Positions 12,035 through 12,159 of a DNA stretch of 12,159 nt are shown here, one piece after another. The stretch is from an uncultured Phascolarctobacterium sp. (GTDB lineage Bacteria > Bacillota > Negativicutes > Acidaminococcales > Acidaminococcaceae): the NCBI GenBank assembly GCA_900553055.1, contig USBV01000034.1, positions 1 to 12,159 on the forward strand. The letters are read 5' to 3'. How positions within the stretch are numbered: the stretch's first letter is position 1; each line of letters starts with the position of its first letter. The notes beneath the pieces were generated by a model. The model saw nothing but the letters and a program-made list of their open reading frames with translations. It was not told the origin of the DNA and did no database searches. The position numbers were made by a program, and so were the translations under genes.

Positions 12035-12159
12035 CACCAGTATTGTCTAAAATCATAAAACTTTCTAGGTGCAGGCTGGCATCGCCCTCCACCTGCAGCG
12101 AGCAGGCCAGCTCGCGCTCCCACGCCCTAAGCTCCTTCGCCAGCAGCCACTCAGCCAGC
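12024..12159 (-). CDS. rng: 3' end of a ribonuclease E/G family gene (partial)
   Basis: The last 45 codons of a gene entering from the right edge, ending Leu-Asp-Asn-Thr-Gly-Val-Asp-Lys-TAA. The pattern ELRAWERELACSLQVEG followed by DASLHLESFMIL matches the C-terminal end of RNase G-like proteins (helix, basic or acidic strand, then 'lHlE.y.i'). RNase G family genes commonly sit just upstream of rplU in this phylum, which supports the call. The product would process rRNA and mRNA 5' ends. Only the tail is visible, so the identification is moderate. Confidence 0.6.
   Translation of the reverse strand, partial: LAEWLLAKELRAWERELACSLQVEGDASLHLESFMILDNTGVDK

Overview
This window looks like a chromosomal segment of a low-to-mid GC Bacillota. 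I favour a Negativicutes-type or clostridial gut anaerobe. Reasons are the rplU-prp-rpmA order with an N-terminally extended L27, a SCIFF ranthipeptide precursor, AGGAGG-type ribosome binding sites, strict TTGACA/TATAAT promoters on the tRNA genes, and an RNase G-like gene end upstream of rplU. The genus cannot be fixed from sequence alone.

Layout. 1-145: right-hand end of what may be a type I toxin-antitoxin locus (shared bidirectional terminator, small antisense RNA). 396-653: a complete 48-residue SCIFF precursor gene with its own promoter, ribosome binding site and terminator, but no maturase in the window. 684-1397: an AT-rich gene for an exported protein whose signal peptide start is out of frame by one base at a T7 run that forms the heptamer T TTT TTA. 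1496-1835: tRNA operon Tyr-fMet-Thr on the minus strand behind a consensus promoter. 1913-3136: DHA1-type MFS exporter (minus). 3289-6209: plus-strand operon of circularly permuted ATP-grasp, Alpha-E protein and transglutaminase-like protein, a predicted but poorly understood peptide/amide-ligation cassette. 6251-7439: a lone protein with a C-terminal PH/GRAM-like domain. 7456-9801: a cyclic-di-GMP gene (GGDEF-PAS-degenerate GGDEF-EAL) cut in two by one in-frame TAA inside the PAS domain. 9984-10247: tRNA-Thr(TGT) with a degenerate tandem copy of its 3' end and terminator. 10330-10854: Bcp-type peroxiredoxin with an unusual cysteine layout. 10906-12034: the rplU-prp-rpmA operon with an L21 leader. 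12024-12159: the 3' end of a probable ribonuclease G gene.

How they fit together. The three-gene ligase cassette is one transcription unit: overlapping or near-abutting genes, one promoter, one strong terminator. The ribosomal operon is translationally coupled and carries Prp, the protease that trims the L27 N-terminus. The left third (about 1-1500) is more AT-rich and holds small or accessory genes; the rest is mostly ordinary chromosome. The items most worth checking are the orphan SCIFF peptide, the T-tract frameshift in the exported protein, the nonsense codon in the cyclic-di-GMP gene, and the ligase operon.
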